Source: Cyrtodaria siliqua (lineage: Eukaryota > Mollusca > Bivalvia > Adapedonta > Hiatellidae). Taken from it: 64,000 bases of DNA. Every line of letters begins with the position of its first letter. Position 1 is the stretch's first letter. Location: assembly GCA_037043455.1 (NCBI GenBank), contig JAWPHD010011425.1, positions 20,114 through 84,113 on the forward strand, written 5' to 3'. Below, piece by piece: positions 22,593 through 34,493 of the stretch. The position numbers and the translations under genes were made by a program. The notes under the pieces are model-generated. The model made no database searches. It was given only the letters and a program-made list of their open reading frames with translations, and was not told the origin of the DNA.

Positions 22593-23490
22593 ATGTCTCG
22601 AGGGGAGACATATTGTTTTTGTCCCGACTGTCTGTCGTCTGTATGTCACAAACTTGTCCAGACTAGGATCAGTACCAAGCCTAGTTGTGCATATCGTCGC
22701 CGTGTTTCGTTTGAGTTATGGCCTTTTAAAGCTTTTAATACACAAACTTTGTCCCGACTAGTTCTCCTGAATCCTTGGTCGGATTTCAACGAAATTTCAC
22801 AAAGATGATCAGTACCAAGCCTAATTGGGCATCTCATCGCCATGTTCCGGTTGAATCATTTTTGGTTGAGTTACGGTCCTTCAAAGGTTTAAGGTACACA
22901 ACTTTTGTCCGGCCTAGTTCTCCTGAACCCTCTCTGAAATTCAGTGAAACTTTCAGGGATGATCAGTAACAAGCCTAGTTGTGCATGTCTTCGCCATGTT
23001 CAGGTTAAATGACTTTTGGTGGCATTATGTCCCTTTAAAGGTTTTACTACACAAACTTTATCTGGACTATATCTCCTGTTCCCCTGGCCGGATTTCAGCG
23101 ACACTTGGCAAGGATGATCAGTACCAAGCCTAATTGCACCAATCATCGCCATGATCCACTTGAATTATATTTGGCAGAGTCCCTTTAAAGGTTTTATTAC
23201 ACAAACATTTTGTGGACTAGTTCCCCTGAACCTCTAAAACTTGGCGGGGGTGTCGAGTACCTAGCCTGTCATCGCCGTGTGCCGGTTGAATGATTTTTTT
23301 TGCGGCGTTGTGGCCCTTTAAAGGTTTTCATACACAAATTTGGTCCAGACAAATTCTTCTGATCCCCTGGCCGGATTTCTGTCGAACTTGTGATCATTGC
23401 CAAGCCTTGTGCATATCTTCGTTGAGTTCCACTTGAATGATTTTTAGCGGATTTATGGCCCTTTCCCCAGTGGGAGAGACATCTGATTTA
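22593..23490 (+). repeat. Pearl-like element with ATGTCTC hairpin
   Basis: The start palindrome ATGTCTCGAGGGGAGACAT (22593-22611) precedes a GTCTGTCGTCTG tract. Five to six units of about 155-165 bp follow, with GATCAGTACCAAGCCTA and GTTATGGCCCTTTAAAGG. It ends near GTGGGAGAGACAT. Confidence 0.8.
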
Positions 23491-23700
23491 CTAAAAACAC
23501 ATCTAGTTTATTATTTGACAACTTTTGTCTGATTGCTAATATCAATGAAAGTCGGGACAAGTTCAAAAATCAGCCAGATTGGACCAGTAACACCAGACTT
23601 AAGGCCCTTGATTTTCTTAAAATATATGCAATATGCTGTATTGAGAACCTGCGGCCGTGGATTCAAATCCCAATCCCACTGGGGGCTAACTTTTTTTATT
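23491..23700. repeat. Core-repeat unit and tRNA-like SINE scrap
   Basis: 23500-23630 is one unit of the 22120 family. 23645-23690 contains GTGGATTCAAATCCCAATCC, resembling a tRNA B box. Confidence 0.5.
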
Positions 23701-24784
23701 TATTTTTTATTTTATGACCCAAGGGGATGCAGCAAGGTCTCAGATTTTGTCTCTGCCCACTGAGGCCCCACTGGGGCCCCCTTAGGGGTAATTGGGTAAA
23801 AAATCAGAATAAAATGCATATGAATGGATTTGAAGGTCATTTAAGGACTCGAGGCACAACATATACAAAATAAGTTTGTTCTCCTGCATATAGTGGCCCC
23901 TCTACAGGGGTACAATTTGGGGAGCTTGTAGTAATTTACTATTACATAGTTTCGGCCTTGTGATGCTAACTCTTTCTATATCCTTCGAGATCTCGAGTTC
24001 ATGTGTGGTGTATTTCTTAATTAGGGTGTGTAAATGCACAATAAGGTCTTGGATTTTGGCTAAGCCCACTCAGAGGCCCCCTGGCTTGGTAATAGGGTAA
24101 AAAATCACACAAACATATCTTGTCCAGATGAGAATGGTTACGATTCTAATTTGGTATGGTCATTTAGGGACTCGAGGCACAACATATATGAAACTGGTTT
24201 TGACCTCCAGCTTAAAGGGGCCCCTCTAAAGGGGTAAGACTTCGGGAACTTGTAGTAATTTACTTCTTCGAGTTTCGGGCTTGTTACGTTAATTCCTTCT
24301 ATATCCCTTGAGATTTCAAGTTCATATTTGGTGTATTTCTTAGTTAAGGATTTGTAGATGCACAATAAGTTTTCATATTTTTGGTTCCATGTTTTGGGGG
24401 CTCCATAGAGGGAAATAAGGTAAAAAAATACAACGAATTGCATATCTTGTCCAAATGAGAATGAATTTGATTCTGATTTGGTATGGTCATTTAGGGGTCT
24501 CGAGGCACAACCTTTATAAAATGGGTTTTGTCCTCCTGTGTAAAGGGTCCCCTCTACAGTGTTACAACTTGGCGAGCTTGCAGTAATTTACTCTTTCAGA
24601 GTTTCAAGTTCTTGTATGGTGTTTTTCTTAGTTAGGTGTATATGCACAATAATGTCACGGAATTTGGCTTCACCCACTGATCAATCGGGCCAAAAGCCAC
24701 AAAAAAATACATATCTTGTCCAAATGCGAATTGTTATGATTCAAATTTGGTATGGTCAATGATGAACTCGACGCCCAACATATA

Positions 24785-25814
24785 CTGAACAAAAAAAGAA
24801 ACGTCCGACTTTTTGCTGGTATTTCCATAGGCCAGTTTTTGAGGGCGTATGAAAGCTTAAAGGGGTTGATGCACTATTTCCAAACACAATTTAAATTTAA
24901 AGGGCTCTGAAAAACTTGAAAAAAGCTGAAAGAAATATCAAAATGCCATGAAAAATAAAGGAGATATGACCTATTGAAAATTTGGAAAGAAAATAAATGG
25001 AGGCGGCCATCTTTGAACGATGACGTCATCGCGCCGTTTTACCATATATGGTATATTGACAAAATGTATTTTAAACAAAGAAAACCACTGCAAATTGATT
25101 AAAAATAAATATACAGATGTAAAATGTAAACATTTTAGTATTATTTTTCATTTACAGTGATTTTCTTTGCTTTAAAAGACATTTTATCAATATGCCATTT
25201 ATAATAAAACGGCGCGATGACGTCATCGTTCAAAGATGGCCGCCTCCATTTATGTTCTTTGCAAATTTTCAATAGGTCATATCTCCTCTATTTTTCATGG
25301 CATTTTGATAATTCTTTCAGCTTTTTCCAAGTTTTTCAGAGCCATTTAAAATAAACTGTGTTTGAAAATAGTGCATCAACCCCTTTAAACAGCATTTTAA
25401 TAAAACAATGTTTGATGTTCGTAAGCACACTTAAGTGAGTACTAAATATCCCATTAAACAGTTCCAAATTTGCGAAGCAATGATTTTTTATGGATGATAT
25501 GGAAATGTTAAAGGGAGGTAATTTGATGCTTGTTGATAATCAAAAGCTGCCATCTCCACAATCTGTGTTATGTTTTTTTGTGAACATATAGAGAATATTG
25601 TCTCGGACAAATTTCGCTAATTTTCGTAAATTTAACTTGTTTTTATGACCAAAATGCATGATTTAAGAAAAAGGGGGCTAACTCCCTTGTGTGCTGAACT
25701 TTTCAAAGACATCTTTGTTGGTGGTCTATCTAATTATTCTTAAAACATTATTAATTTTTTCCTGTTTTGCTCTCTAGACAATCGACTTCAGCGGAAGTTT
25801 CTTTTTTTGTTCAG
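24785..25814. mobile_element. TA-flanked TIR element, 1030 bp
   Basis: Inverted ends CTGAACAAAAAAAGAAAC match exactly for 18 bp and continue into TCCG. TA lies on both sides (24783-24784 and 25815-25816), and the interrupted 320-bp repeat reads continuously across the join. TA duplication fits Tc1/mariner-type integration. There is no transposase frame, so it is nonautonomous. Confidence 0.85.
24858..25387. repeat. Foldback (palindrome) inside the TA element
   Basis: Arms of about 250 bp (24858-25110 and 25130-25387) start AAAGGGGTTGATGCACTATT and end with its reverse complement. Near the centre is CCACTGCAAATTGATTAAAA. Both arms contain the GATGACGTCATCG palindrome (about 25020 and 25218), a CRE-like TGACGTCA site. 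A second copy is at 37638-38035. Confidence 0.9.
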
Positions 25815-26319
25815 TATATATAAAACGGGTTTTGACCTCCTGCATAAAGCAGCACCGCTACAGGGGTACACCTTGGGGTAACTTACTGTAATTTACTTTT
25901 ACAAAGTTTCTGCCTTGTGATGCTAACTTCTTCTCTACTCTTTAGATATCAAGTTCATGCGAGGTGTTTCGTAGTTAAGGATATGTAGATGTGCAGTAAG
26001 TTTTCATATTTTGGCTCCTCCTCGGGGGCTCCATAGAGCAAAAACACACAAAACACATATAGTGACCAAATGTGAATGCATTTGATTCTAATTTGGTATG
26101 TTCATTTAGGGAGTATATAAAACTTGTTTCACCTCCTGCATAAAGCGCCCCTCTACTGGGGTACAACTTCGGGAACTTGCATTAATTTACAATTATGAAG
26201 TTTCTGCCTTGTGACGCTAACTCCCTCTATACTCTTTGAGATATCAAGTTGTTGTTTGGTGTCTGAAGCTAAGGATGTGCAGATGCACAATAAGTTTTCA
26301 TTTTTGGCTCCATCCCTTT

Positions 26320-27880
26320 TTAGCTCTACTGATCAGAGATCAGCAGAGCTTATGCTGTGGTGCGGCGTCCTTCGTCCGTCTGTCCGTCTGTCCGTAAACT
26401 TTTATTTGTAGTGTCTTCACAGCTGAAACTACTGGATGGATATTCATGAAACTTTACAGAAATGTTGCCCATAAAGTCTAGTTGATCCTAGCAAAAATTC
26501 ATGTTGATGTGAAATCCAAGATGGCCGCCAAAGCTAAAAATAGAGTTTTAAAATACAAGTTTGTAGCGACTTCTTCTTGAAAACTATAAGTGATATTGAT
26601 ATGGGACTTTTTCTAAAATGATCAGCATGACATGATGTTGATCCTAGTCAAAAATCGTTTTGATTCAACGTTAAACATGGCTGCCAGCGGCCATCTTTGT
26701 TTACATAGAGTTATATAGTAAAAACTTGTAGCGACTACTTCTCTGAAACTACTTGGCGGATTGTCATGAAACTTTACAGGAATGTTGCTCTTGATGTCTA
26801 ATTGATCCTAGAAAAATTTCAGGTCGGCCGGAAATTCAAGATGGCCGTCACAGCTAAAAATAGATTTTTAAAAAATAAGTTTGTAGCGACTACTTCTTGA
26901 AAACTATAAGTGATATTGATATGGGACTTTTTCTAAAATGATGTTGATCCTAGTCAAAAATCGTTTTGATTCAACGTTAACATGGCTGCCAGCGGCCATC
27001 TTTGTTTACATAGAGTTATATAGTAAAAACTTGTAGCGACTACTCCTCTGAAACTACTTGGCGGATTGTCATGAAACTTTACAGGAATGTTGCTCTTGAT
27101 GTCTAATTGATCCTATCAAAATTTCAGGTCGTCCGGAAATTCAAGATGGCCGTCACAGCTAAAAAAAGATTTTTAAAAAATAAGTTTGTAGCGACTACTT
27201 CTTGAAAACTATAAGTGATATTGATATGGGACTTTTTCTAAAATGATCAGCATGACATGATGTAGATCCTTGTGGGAAATTATTTTGATTCGACGTTAAA
27301 CATGGCTGCCAGTGGCCATCTTTGGTTACATAGAGTTATATAGTAAAAACTTGTAGCGACTACTCCTCTGAAACTACTTGATGGATGTTCATGAAACTTC
27401 ACAGGAATGTTGCTCTTGATGTCTAGTTGATCCTAGAAAAATTTCAGGTCGGCCGGAAATTCAAGATGGCCGCCACAGCTAAAAATAGATTTAAAATAAA
27501 TAAGTTTGTAGCGACTACTTCTTCAAAACAATAAGAGATATTGATATGGGACTTTTTCTAAAATGATCAGTATGACATGATGTTGGTCCTTGTCGAAAAT
27601 CGTTTTGATTTGACCTTAAACATGGCTGCTTTGTTTACATAGAGTTATATAATGAAAACTTGTAGCGACTACTTCTTTGAAACTACCTGACGGATTTTCA
27701 TGAAACTTCACAGGAATGTTGCTCTTAATGTCTTATTGATCTTAGCAAAATTTCAGGTCGGCCGGAAATTCAAGATGGCCGCCACGGTTAAAAATAGATT
27801 TTCAAAAAACAAGTCTGTAGCCACTACTTCCTGAAATCAAAATCAATCAGTAGAGCTTCAAGGTCATTGACCTCTTGTTA
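26320..27880 (+). repeat. Complete satellite-family element, sense orientation
   Basis: It begins TTTTTAGCTCTACTGATC (hairpin), followed by GTCCGTCTGTCCGTCTGTCC and then about four ~316-bp monomers of the family seen at 1-4047. It ends AATCAGTAGAGCTTCAAGG.CATTGACCTCTTG, with the subterminal AGTAGAGCT being the inverse of the start. Confidence 0.9.
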
Positions 27881-28024
27881 TGTTTCACTTCCATGATGTA
27901 AGCTATGTGATAAATCATCTTTCAGAAAAAATAGAAAAAAAAATAAATCAGTTTGACATAAAAAGTTTCAGGGTCGGCCCCTTAAAATAAGGGTCGGTCG
28001 GACAACCGGAAACATATCTATTTT
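27881..28024. other. Spacer with GGTCGG repeats
   Basis: Short sequence containing CAGGGTCGGCCCCTT and AGGGTCGGTCGG between two satellite-family elements. Confidence 0.5.
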
Positions 28025-28537
28025 TTAGCTATACTGATCAAAGAGCAGCAGAGGCGTGGTGCGATGTCCGTCGTTCGTCCATCTGTCTGTCCTTAAATCT
28101 TTTTTTGCGGCGACTACTCTTCTGAAACTACTGGATGGATTTTCATAAAACATTACCTGAATGATGCCCATGATGTCTAGTTGATCCTAGCAAAAATTCA
28201 CTTTTATGTGAAATCCAAGATGGCCGCCAAAGCTAAAAATAGATTTTTAAAAAACAAGTTTGTAGCGACTACTTCTTGAAAACTGTAACTGATATTGATA
28301 TGGGACTTTTTCTAAAATGATCAGCATGACATGATGTTGGTCCTTGTCGAATATCGTTTTGATTTTACATTAAACATGGCTACCAACGGCTATCTTTGTT
28401 TATGTAGAGTTATATAGTAAAAACTTGTAGCGACTACTCCTCTGAAACTACTAGACAGATATTCATGAAACTTCACAGGAATGCTGATCTAGCTATCAAA
28501 ACCTATCAGTAGAGCTTCAATGTCATTGACCTCTTGT
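28025..28537 (+). repeat. Short satellite-family element, 1.5 monomers
   Basis: A complete start (hairpin variant AGCTATACTGATCAAAGAGC, CGTTCGTCC tract) and end (CAGTAGAGCTTCAATGTCAT) enclose only about one and a half monomers. It shows that elements with different repeat numbers share the same ends. Confidence 0.85.
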
Positions 28538-28539
28538 CT

Positions 28540-29210
28540 TTTTGGCCTAATCATTAGGCAACATCATAGCTTGTTGGTTAAAGTTTGTATGTAAGCTTGT
28601 ATCTCCGAAACTGCTTAACATAATGGATTGAAACTTCACACATGTATTTGGCATCATTAGACAACATTATACAGCCAGGTTCCATAACTCATACTTTTAT
28701 TTTAACAAAAGTATGGCTCCTTTTATACATGTACTTAAAACAAGTTGGTTAAAGTTTATATCTGAAACTTCACAATGTATAAATGTGGCATCATTAGACA
28801 ACATCATACAGCCAGGTTCCATAACTCAAGGTTTTATTTTAACAAAATTATGAATAACATAATGGATTGAAACTTCACATATGTATTTGGCATCGTTAGA
28901 ACACATCATACAGCCAGGTTCTATAACTCAAGGTTTGATTTTAACAAAAATTATGAATAACATAATGGATTGAAACTTCACACATGTATTTGGCATCGTT
29001 AGACAGCATCATACAGCCAGGTTCTGTAACTCATGCTTTTAATTTAACAAAATTATGGCCCCTTTTATACTTACAAAATTTGGTTCAAGTTTGTATGTAA
29101 GTTTGTTGGTTAAAGTTTGTATTTAAGCTTGTATCTCCGAAACTACTTTACATAATGGATTGAAACTTAACACATGTATTTGGCATTATTATCTCTACTT
29201 TTATACTTAC
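28540..29210 (+). repeat. Core repeats, 120-180-bp units
   Basis: Several units share CATAATGGATTGAAACTTCA, CATGTATTTGGCATC and CATACAGCCAGGTTC.ATAACTC. Confidence 0.8.
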
Positions 29211-29346
29211 AAAATCTGGTTAACAAGTGCAATATGGTCAAAAAGTGCAATAATTAGGCAAAATTATACCCTTGAACATGGTTTACCATTAAATAAACAA
29301 AGCCTTAAAAGTCGAGCATCTGCACCAACAGGCAGTACTTCTTTTA

Positions 29347-29561
29347 ACCCTTAACCCGCTAAGCACAACTATAATAGCCTTTGCGACCATTGTAATCCCG
29401 GATCTGCCTGCGAGTAACTTGCAATATTGCAGTATGATCAGGGTTTACAATGTCCAGCTGCTGATCAGTCATTTTCTCAAAAACACCCCTTAGTCACATA
29501 AATGGAATGGTCTGATTCAAAGAAAGAACAGTCCATTATATATATGTAGTGGGTTAAGGGT
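29347..29561. mobile_element. 215-bp MITE, ACCCTTAACCC ends
   Basis: The left end is ACCCTTAACCCGCTA and the right end reversed is ACCCTTAACCCACTA. A truncated second copy lies at 52471-52614. No coding capacity. Confidence 0.8.
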
Positions 29562-30146
29562 ATTGTCTCTTCATGTTAACCAAACCATTTTATTACAATA
29601 TTTTGCTTCAGTTTGATGAAAATGCAAGATTGATTAAGATGGAAAACATATTTTTGTGCATTATATATACAAAATGGTGTCATCTGTCCAAAAAGAGATT
29701 TTTCAGGTTATAACCAATAGCTAAATTCAATATTGTATTAAGACACCAGTATCACGATACATGTATCCTTGAGAAAAACCGCGAAAAGTCTGCAAGATTA
29801 TCTACATGAATATAAAATTTATACAAATGCTAAAGATATTAAGAAAAATTATGAAACAACATAAATTCAGATATAATTGTAGTTCATTTATTTTGCTAGA
29901 ATTATTAATCATTCTCAAATCAATAGACTTTATTAAAACTGGTACTAAAATTTAAGCATAAAATTATATGATTCTGAGTTCAACAATGTGTTTATCCATG
30001 TTAACGCCAATTTGTCCAGGCATGTTCTTTACCAGTTCGCAAAATCTTGAGTGCACTAAAATGTTCATGTTTACCATACTTTTGAACTATATTACAAAAT
30101 CATCAATTTAATTTACTTAATTGCTAACCAGTATGTATGTGTAAGA
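29562..30146. other. Presumed intron upstream of the ASB exon
   Basis: AT-rich, no coding frame. It contains a 24-bp exact copy of ASB coding sequence at 29782-29805. Confidence 0.5.
29782..29805 (+). repeat. Micro-copy of the ASB Cul5-box coding segment
   Basis: CGAAAAGTCTGCAAGATTAT plus four more bases is identical to 31408-31431, which encodes part of the SOCS box. The flanks do not align clearly. Confidence 0.9.
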
Positions 30147-30160
30147 TTCTTTCTTTTCAG
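30147..30160 (+). promoter_or_regulatory. Splice acceptor of the ASB last exon
   Basis: The pyrimidine-rich TTCTTTCTTTTCAG precedes sequence that is open in the ankyrin frame. No in-frame ATG exists at the start of the exon, so splicing from an upstream exon is required. Confidence 0.8.
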
Positions 30161-31469
30161 TAAAATTTACGAGGCAGCCAGTGGTAATGACGTGGAGCAT
30201 GTGCGAGAGGCCCTGGCCGGCAGATGCGGAGACTTGTCACCGGAGGACCTGGAACTAGCATTACTGAGAGCTGCCACCAATGGTCATGCAGAATGTGTCA
30301 GTTTGTTGCTGGAACACAAGGTCAATGTTCACGCTAAGGATGGTTCTGAGGACACGGCCCTGATTCTGGCATCGCAAGCAGGACATGTTGACGTAGTGAG
30401 GAAGGTGCTAGAGCATGGCGCCCAGGTCAATTATCAAAACAGTTTGGGTGTTACGGCCTTGATGAAAGCATGCGAGTACGGAAACCTTCAAGTGGCTGAG
30501 ATACTACTGCAAAATGGTGCTGACGAGAGTAATCATGTTGCGAAATTAGATAACGGTAACCCGTTAGAGCCACAACATCACAAACCTTTAGGATCTATGT
30601 TGCGGAAAGACATTTCTCGTGGCTTTACATCTTTAATGATTACGGCTATAAAAAAAGCTGACGGTTACAGAGAACTGATTCGGCTCCTTTTAAAAGCAAA
30701 TGTTCCCGTGGATGAGCAAGATTTAGAGGGGTGTACTGTATTACATCATGCAGCTAAACGATGCAATGCTGAAGTTCTTGAAATCTTGCTTGAAGCTCGG
30801 GCCAGTGTTAATGCCCAGGACGTGTGGGGAGTCACGCCTTTAATGAACGCAGCGGCTTACAACATGGTGGACAATGTGAAATTACTACTTAAACATGGCG
30901 CTGATGTCTCAGTCATATGCAAGGCAAGGCGCTGTGCTCTCTCTGTGGCGGTTAGAACAGCGGGCAAAGAAATCATAGACGCCCTCCTTTCAGCAGGTTC
31001 CGATCCTGATCATATGGATGCCCATAAAAAGGGTCCATTGTTTATTGCAATGGCTCACCAGAACTACGCAGCTATGAAGTGTTTAATTCAGGCGGGATGT
31101 AATCTGCACACTTCTTGTCGAGAAATGAGCACATGGCAGGTTATGACTTTCTTCCAGTACGCAGTTTTTAGAAAGGACCTACAGATGATTGATATTCTGT
31201 ATCGCGCAGGTGCTTGCTCAAATCAAAGTCTCTATCAGTGCTTTCTGATTGAGAATAGCAAAGAGACTGGTGCTAATAAATCGGATGTGTTAGAAGCTTT
31301 GAAGTTTCTAACGTCACAACCAAGATCACTCCGAAGTTGCTGTAGAAACATTGTACGGGAGACAGTCAAGGTGCCACTACCAGATAGCATACAAACCCTC
31401 TTACTGCCGAAAAGTCTGCAAGATTATCTACTGTACTCGGACATCATGATTTCTGCTTTTGAGCTTTGA
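30161..31469 (+). CDS. ASB-type ankyrin-repeat and SOCS-box protein, last exon
   Basis: The exon enters in phase with one base completing a codon, then reads KIYEAASGNDVEHVREAL and stays open to TGA at 31467-31469. Counting from GTG at 30192 (residue 1 of 425), about eight to nine ankyrin repeats follow, e.g. DTALILASQAGHVDVVRKVL and GVTPLMNAAAYNMVDNVKLL. An insert of about 25 residues interrupts the array near residue 115. The C-terminus is a SOCS box (about 376-418). Its BC box SLRSCCRNIV (379-388) fits SLxxxCxxxV for Elongin B/C binding, and a Cul5 box, LLLPKSLQDYLL (403-414), deviates slightly from LPxP. The family recruits substrates to Cullin-5/Rbx2 ubiquitin ligases through the ankyrin face. 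Which ASB paralogue, and the substrate, cannot be told. Higher GC and lack of repeats distinguish it from all neighbours. The N-terminal exon or exons were not found. Confidence 0.9.
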
Positions 31470-31492
31470 TACTGCTGTGCCATGGATTTTAA

Positions 31493-31590
31493 TGCCCCGC
31501 CACGATAGTAGAGTGGGCATTTAGTGTTACCCGTGTCCGTCAGTACAAAAAAGGTTTTGCAGTGAAGTTTTTTTCGTTTGATTCATTTTT
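31493..31590 (+). repeat. Start fragment of a TGCCCCGCC-type element
   Basis: TGCCCCGCCACGATAGTAGA then GTGGGCA, TAGTGTTACCC and GTCCGTCAGT match the starts at 43995 and 62331. It lies in the presumed ASB 3' untranslated region. Confidence 0.6.
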
Positions 31591-32785
31591 AGCTCTACTG
31601 GCCGAAGGCCAGCAGAGCTTATGGGATGCCGAGTTGTCCGTCCGTCGTCCGTCGTCGGCGTTAACTTTTGTCTCGTTAAGACGATAGGGCCTTTATTTTT
31701 CATCCGAACTTTACCATACTTTAACAGGTTGTTAATATCAATGAAAGCTTGGATGAGTTCGAAAACCAGCCAGATCGGACCAGTAACAGCGGAGTTATGG
31801 TCCTTGATTTAGTTAAAAATGCTATATTGCTATATTTGTCTCGTTAAGACGATAGGGCCTTCGTTTTTCATCCTATCTTTACTAAACTTTACCACATTGT
31901 TAATATCAATGAAAGCTCGGACAAGTTCGAAAACCATCCATATCGGACCAGTAACAGCGGACTTATGGCCCTTGATTTAGTTAAAAATGCTATATTTTGC
32001 CTCGTTAAGACGATAGGGGCTTCATTGTTCATCCGATCTTTACCAAACTTTATCAGATTGTAAATATCAATGATCGAAAACCATTCATATCAGACCAGTA
32101 ACAGCGGAGTTATGGCCCTTGATTTAGTTCAAAATGATATATTTTGCCTCATTAAGATTTTTCATCCGATCTTTTCCAAACTTGATCAGATTGTTAATGT
32201 CTATAAAAGCTTGGTCAAGTTCGGAAACCAACCAGATCGAACCAGTAACAGTTGAGTTATGGCCCTTGATTTTGTTAAAAATGCTATAATTTGCCTCGTC
32301 ATACGATTGGGCCTTCATTTTGCATGTGATCTTTGTCAAACCTTAGCAGATTTTATGACTTTCTTTTTTATATATTTTTTTTAAATAATGTTTTTTTTGT
32401 TTGTTTTTTTGAAAAAATAAAAATTTGTTTTTCCGAAAAAAAAAATGTTTTAATTTTTTTATTTTTTTTTATTTTTTTTATTTTTTATTTTTTTTTAATT
32501 ATTATTTTTTTTCGTTTTTTTTTTTTAGCTCTATGTTGGACCAGTCGTACCAGTAACAGAGGAGTTATGGCTCTTGATTTAGTTAAAAATGCTATATTTT
32601 GCCCCGTTAATACGGTAGGGCCTTCATTTTCATCTGATCTTTACCAAACTTTACCAGATTCTGTAGTTATGGCCCTTGATTTAGTTAAAAAGCTGTTTTT
32701 TAATGGCAGTCACTCGCTTCATTCATGTTATAAGAGCCGTGTTAGCCAGTAGAGCGTCCACAGGCCCTCTTGGGCCTCTTGTTAT
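31591..32785 (+). mobile_element. Pearl-like element with both ends
   Basis: The start hairpin is AGCTCTACTGGCCGAAGGCC...AGAGCT (31591-31619), followed by GTCCGTCCGTCGTCCGTCGT. Core units of about 160 bp carry GTTAAGACGATAGGGCC and AGTTATGGCCCTTGATTT. The end is CCAGTAGAGCGTCCACAGG followed by a CCCTCTTGGGCC hairpin and CTTGTT. The end AGTAGAGC is the inverse of the start AGCTCTACT. Poly-T with T-rich frames (32345-32530) is inserted late in the array. A Helitron-derived or pearl-type origin is possible; there is no enzyme gene. Confidence 0.8.
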
Positions 32786-33724
32786 GTGACTGACTTAAGG
32801 GCATCGATGTCCCATCGCATTTTCTAGTTTTAGTTGCCTTGCTGTTTAAGCTTGCTGACACAAAGGAATATTTTGTTGTTATTTTGTTTAGTTGCTAGGA
32901 TGTAAACTTTATTTTTATATATATATATATAACTTCATTAACTTTGCCACAATGGGCAGCCCATCTAAGCTGCACATGAATGATAAAATAGCTGTCCTCA
33001 TACGGGATGCGTCTTGTGGTTAAAATAATCCACATAGGACTAAATTCATTAATATCTGTAAATTATAGTTGTTAACTTGGTCAGATTATGCAGAAAATGA
33101 CAAAGTTTGAATAACCAAACATTACAGAAAACGTGAATTTAATTCTTATATTTCATACATTTATTATTCTGACATATGCTTTAAAACAATTTCTTTTCAA
33201 TGCAGTTTATTTTCAAATTCTTACTGCAGTAAACTACCATCATTTATGGAAAATGCCAAAAGATAAAATGTTTTTAATCGTTATGAGAGTTGAATTTATC
33301 AATTGTGGAATTTATTATAGGGTTAGCTATTGAAATTTTAAATTTTGCGATGGTATATCAGACGATTAATGGTTGCAATTTTGTGTAATGGCAATGTGTG
33401 AAACATGACTTGCGACCGTTAAACAACTGATATACTGTCTCAAAAGTCAACTAGTTAGCCCGTTTCAAACACATTCCAGTGTTTTTGATAGCTTTTCTCA
33501 CAAATGCTTTCAAAAGAAACTAAAGGACTCCCCGTTTTCTGACGGTTTAACGTCACATGACTGAATTTGCGATTGGTACTATTTAATAGTCGCAAATTTT
33601 TTAACGTCAACCAATCGGATTGCAGGATTTTTGTCAAGTGAGTTGAATAACATGTAAAGACTGATCATAAATGCGATATATGATTCTGTCAATGAAAGTG
33701 TAATTTCTGTTGTTCCACATATTA
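32786..33724. other. No gene seen
   Basis: AT-rich sequence with no supported frame or clear repeat. Confidence 0.5.
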
Positions 33725-34262
33725 TTAGCTTTTGGGATGCCGAGTTGACCGTCATCCGTCCACCCGTCGTCCGTCCGTTTTTGTCTCGTTAAGACAATAA
33801 GGCCTTCTTTTTTCATCCGATCTTTACCAGATTGTTAATATCAATGAAAGCTGGGACAAAGTTTGAAAACCAGCCAGATCGGACCAGTAACAGCGGAGTC
33901 GTGGCGCTTGATTTAGTTAAAAATGCTATATTTTGCATCGTTCAGACGATAGGGCCTTCATTTTCCCACCGATCTTTAACAAACTTTACCATCTTGTTAA
34001 TATCAATGAAAGCTCGGACAAATTTGAAACCAGCCAGATCAGACCAGTAACAGCGTAGTTACGGCCCTTGATTTAGTTAAAAATGCTATATTTTGCTTTG
34101 TTAAGACGATAGGGCCTTCTTTTTTCATAAGATCTTTACCAAACTTTACCATGTTGTTAATATCAATGAAAGCTCGGACAAATTTGAAAACCAGCCAGAT
34201 CAGACCAGTATCAGACCAGTAACAGCGTAGTTACGGCCCTTGATTTAGTTAAAAATGCTATA
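33725..34262 (+). repeat. 5'-truncated pearl-like element
   Basis: It starts inside the module (GGGATGCCGAGTTGACCGTC) and has about three ~160-bp core units of the 31591 family, then breaks off at CTATATG. Confidence 0.85.
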
Positions 34263-34493
34263 TGTATTCATTTTTCATCCGAAATATAAATTGTTGTGTT
34301 TTGGCTGTTCTGTTGAAATATGTAAAAAAAATAATACATGCATCTTGTGCAGGCTCGATCATTTTTTAAACAAGGGGAAAAACCTCGGTAATCGGTTGAA
34401 ATACTCCTATTCCCATTGCCAGTATATTTATGGAAATATAAAACTTTAATTTGTTAGTATCATTTTAATGCTAATTGATTGTCCCAAAACTTA

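Larger units (their letters stand above)
23710..26320. repeat. ~320-bp tandem repeats, interrupted
   Basis: Units marked by CTCGAGGCACAACATATA lie near 23850, 24170, 24490 and 24765, and resume at 25816 and 26110 after a mobile-element insertion. They share GGGGCCCCTCTA, CTTGTAGTAATTTACT and GATGCTAACTCCTTC. The period is twice the 160-bp period of other families here. A 101-codon minus-strand frame at 24138-24443 lies across repeat units and is not credible as a gene. Confidence 0.85.

Noticed and set aside
24138..24443. 101-codon minus-strand frame
   Set aside because: Spans units of the 320-bp tandem repeat; equivalent positions in other units are not open.
32333..32752. 139-codon plus-strand frame
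   Set aside because: Runs through poly-T and pearl-like core repeats; no domain.
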